A stretch of 14,821 nucleotides of DNA. Origin: Candidatus Bathyarchaeum sp. (GTDB lineage: Archaea > Thermoproteota > Bathyarchaeia > Bathyarchaeales > Bathyarchaeaceae). Positions 14,087 through 14,821 of this stretch are shown in pieces (the first letter of the stretch is position 1; every line of letters starts with the position of its first letter). Location: contig SOJY01000106.1 of assembly GCA_004376385.1 (NCBI GenBank), positions 1-14,821 of the forward strand, read 5' to 3'. The translations under genes and the position numbers were made by a program. Under the pieces are notes generated by a model. The model saw nothing but the letters and a program-made list of their open reading frames with translations, did not search any database and was not told the DNA's origin.

Positions 14087-14146
14087 CCCCAAAAAAGGAG
14101 AGATGCAAGTAATAAATCTTACTAAAATCCAAACAATATCAGTAGT

Positions 14147-14169
14147 ATCAACTGTAAAGAGCAGTTGAT
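14147..14169. repeat. Perfect 8-bp hairpin
   Basis: ATCAACTG and CAGTTGAT pair perfectly around the 7-nt loop TAAAGAG. It lies about 60 nt from the longer hairpin at 14012-14086 and could be a second stem of the same RNA, or an operator. No T-run follows, so it is not a typical terminator. Confidence 0.45.
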
Positions 14170-14320
14170 TATCCAAGCGATTATCTAACGTCACAGTTTT
14201 CGTGTAAAAAACAAAAATAAAGAAAGCACATCATTCAATTGAATTTAGACAAGAAATAACAAAAAGCATCAAAGACCAAAAATTCTCTCCTCTTTTTCAC
14301 GCCTAGACAACGAACAGACA

Positions 14321-14337
14321 CAAATAAAGCAAAAACT
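14321..14337 (-). terminator. T-rich candidate terminator of the Lrp-like gene
   Basis: Just after the stop codon the minus strand reads GTTTTTGCTTTATTTG, consistent with archaeal T-run termination. It suggests that the regulator and the L22e-like operon are separate transcripts. Confidence 0.4.
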
Positions 14338-14347
14338 TGTTAGCCCA

Positions 14348-14821
14348 TTATTTTTTCTGCTTTTCTGCCAAAGACCTTAGGGAGAAAGATTTAGTGTTTT
14401 CTCCTTTAAGGTCAACGAGCATGAAATGCACCTCTTCCAGAAGTCCTCTCCATTCTATCTTGTTTTTTCTGAGGAATTTGTCATATTCTGCGTAATTTTT
14501 GTGTAAAGAAATAGTTACAGCATGCATTCCCATACCTTCAGCCCTTGAAGTGAATATTATTTCATGATTGCGTTGCGCCCATTCTTTTGCTTTTCCTTCA
14601 ATTTCCGCTAACTTTTCCGGATTGAATTTAACACAAGAAAATGCCAGAATCTCGTATCCAATTTTAGAAAAATTTGGAATAACAGAAAAATGTTCCACTA
14701 AACCATCTTCCACTAATCTACGTTTCATCCGAGCTATAGTTGGTTCCGAAACTCCCATTACCTTAGCCATTTGCTTATCGCTTCTATTTGAATCCTTCAA
14801 ATACTCCAAAAGAAGACGAAA
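14348..14821 (-). CDS. Lrp/AsnC-type transcriptional regulator (5' end outside the window)
   Basis: The visible 157 residues show a winged helix-turn-helix near the N terminus (LLEYLKDSNRSDKQMAKVMG, then VSEPTIARMKRRLVEDGLVE) with the Lrp-like SEPTIAR recognition helix. A linker strand (FSVIPNFSKIGYEILAFSCV) and a C-terminal alpha/beta effector-like domain (about residues 55-140) follow. The reading frame is open to the window edge with FRLLLEYL before the first possible TTG start. Those residues fit the first HTH helix, so the gene almost certainly begins beyond the window and is partial here. The C-terminal part is more divergent than a classic RAM domain. Target and effector are unknown. 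Confidence 0.85.
   Translation of the reverse strand, partial: FRLLLEYLKDSNRSDKQMAKVMGVSEPTIARMKRRLVEDGLVEHFSVIPNFSKIGYEILAFSCVKFNPEKLAEIEGKAKEWAQRNHEIIFTSRAEGMGMHAVTISLHKNYAEYDKFLRKNKIEWRGLLEEVHFMLVDLKGENTKSFSLRSLAEKQKK

Larger units (their letters stand above)
13824..14347. other. Long intergenic region with hairpins, no convincing protein gene
   Basis: About 520 AT-rich nt separate the L22e-like operon from the regulator gene; both lie on the minus strand. Frames open here (13974-14168 plus, 13916-14194 minus) give low-complexity products with no family signature and no good start. Notable sequence includes the 10-bp palindrome ATGTATACAT (13851-13860), two AAACGTTT palindromes (13830-13837 and 13932-13939), and two strong hairpins described separately. 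A non-coding RNA is possible. Confidence 0.55.

Noticed and set aside
13916..14194. 92-codon minus-strand ORF and 64-codon plus-strand ORF in the long intergenic region
   Set aside because: They overlap each other, show no family pattern or protein-like conservation and lack convincing start signals; both run through the strong hairpins.

Overview
The window looks like a chromosomal segment of an uncultured archaeon, most likely of the TACK group and probably a Bathyarchaeia (Candidatus Bathyarchaeota) genome. The reasons are an archaeal tRNA-Gln, a DUF211 protein, TRAM-domain and RPA-like OB-fold proteins, an HMG-CoA synthase/thiolase/DUF35 set, Lrp-type regulators, a JAMM protein, and archaeal expression signals: TATA-like boxes, GGAGG/GGTGA ribosome-binding sites and many TTG or GTG starts. 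No mobile element, CRISPR array, rRNA or phage gene was found. The lineage assignment is inference.

Layout. 100-1725 (+) is a complete CTP synthase (pyrG). 1841-2860 (-) is a HypE/AIR-synthase-like ATP enzyme that lacks the HypE C-terminal cysteine. tRNA-Gln(TTG) follows on the minus strand (2950-3024), then a small information-processing pair: a TRAM protein and a single-OB-fold protein (3246-3824, -). 4059-6503 holds membrane or ion-related genes: a Yip1-like membrane protein with a large extracytoplasmic insert (-), a VIT1/CCC1-like transporter (+) and DUF211 (-). 6574-7635 (-) is a membrane-anchored coiled-coil protein ending in two helix-hairpin-helix-like repeats.

7900-10615 (-) is a two-gene operon related to the mevalonate-pathway entry enzymes. 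It has a thiolase-fold protein followed by an HMG-CoA synthase that carries the DUF35 zinc-ribbon/OB acyl-CoA scaffold fused to its N terminus. The thiolase-like partner has lost the residues expected for thiolase chemistry: Thr at the nucleophilic Cys position and Asn in place of the GHP His. This is the most unusual feature of the window.

10841-11833 (+) encodes two small multi-pass membrane proteins. It converges on a stand-alone Lrp/AsnC effector (RAM) domain (11859-12107, -) across a compact T-rich double terminator. 12316-12516 (-) is a two-TM mini-protein. 12652-13798 (-) looks like a three-gene operon: a protein resembling eukaryotic ribosomal protein L22e, an HExxH metalloprotease-like protein and a JAMM/MPN+ isopeptidase. 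13824-14347 has no convincing gene but holds two strong hairpins and may encode a structured RNA. The window ends inside an Lrp/AsnC-type regulator (14348 to the edge, -).
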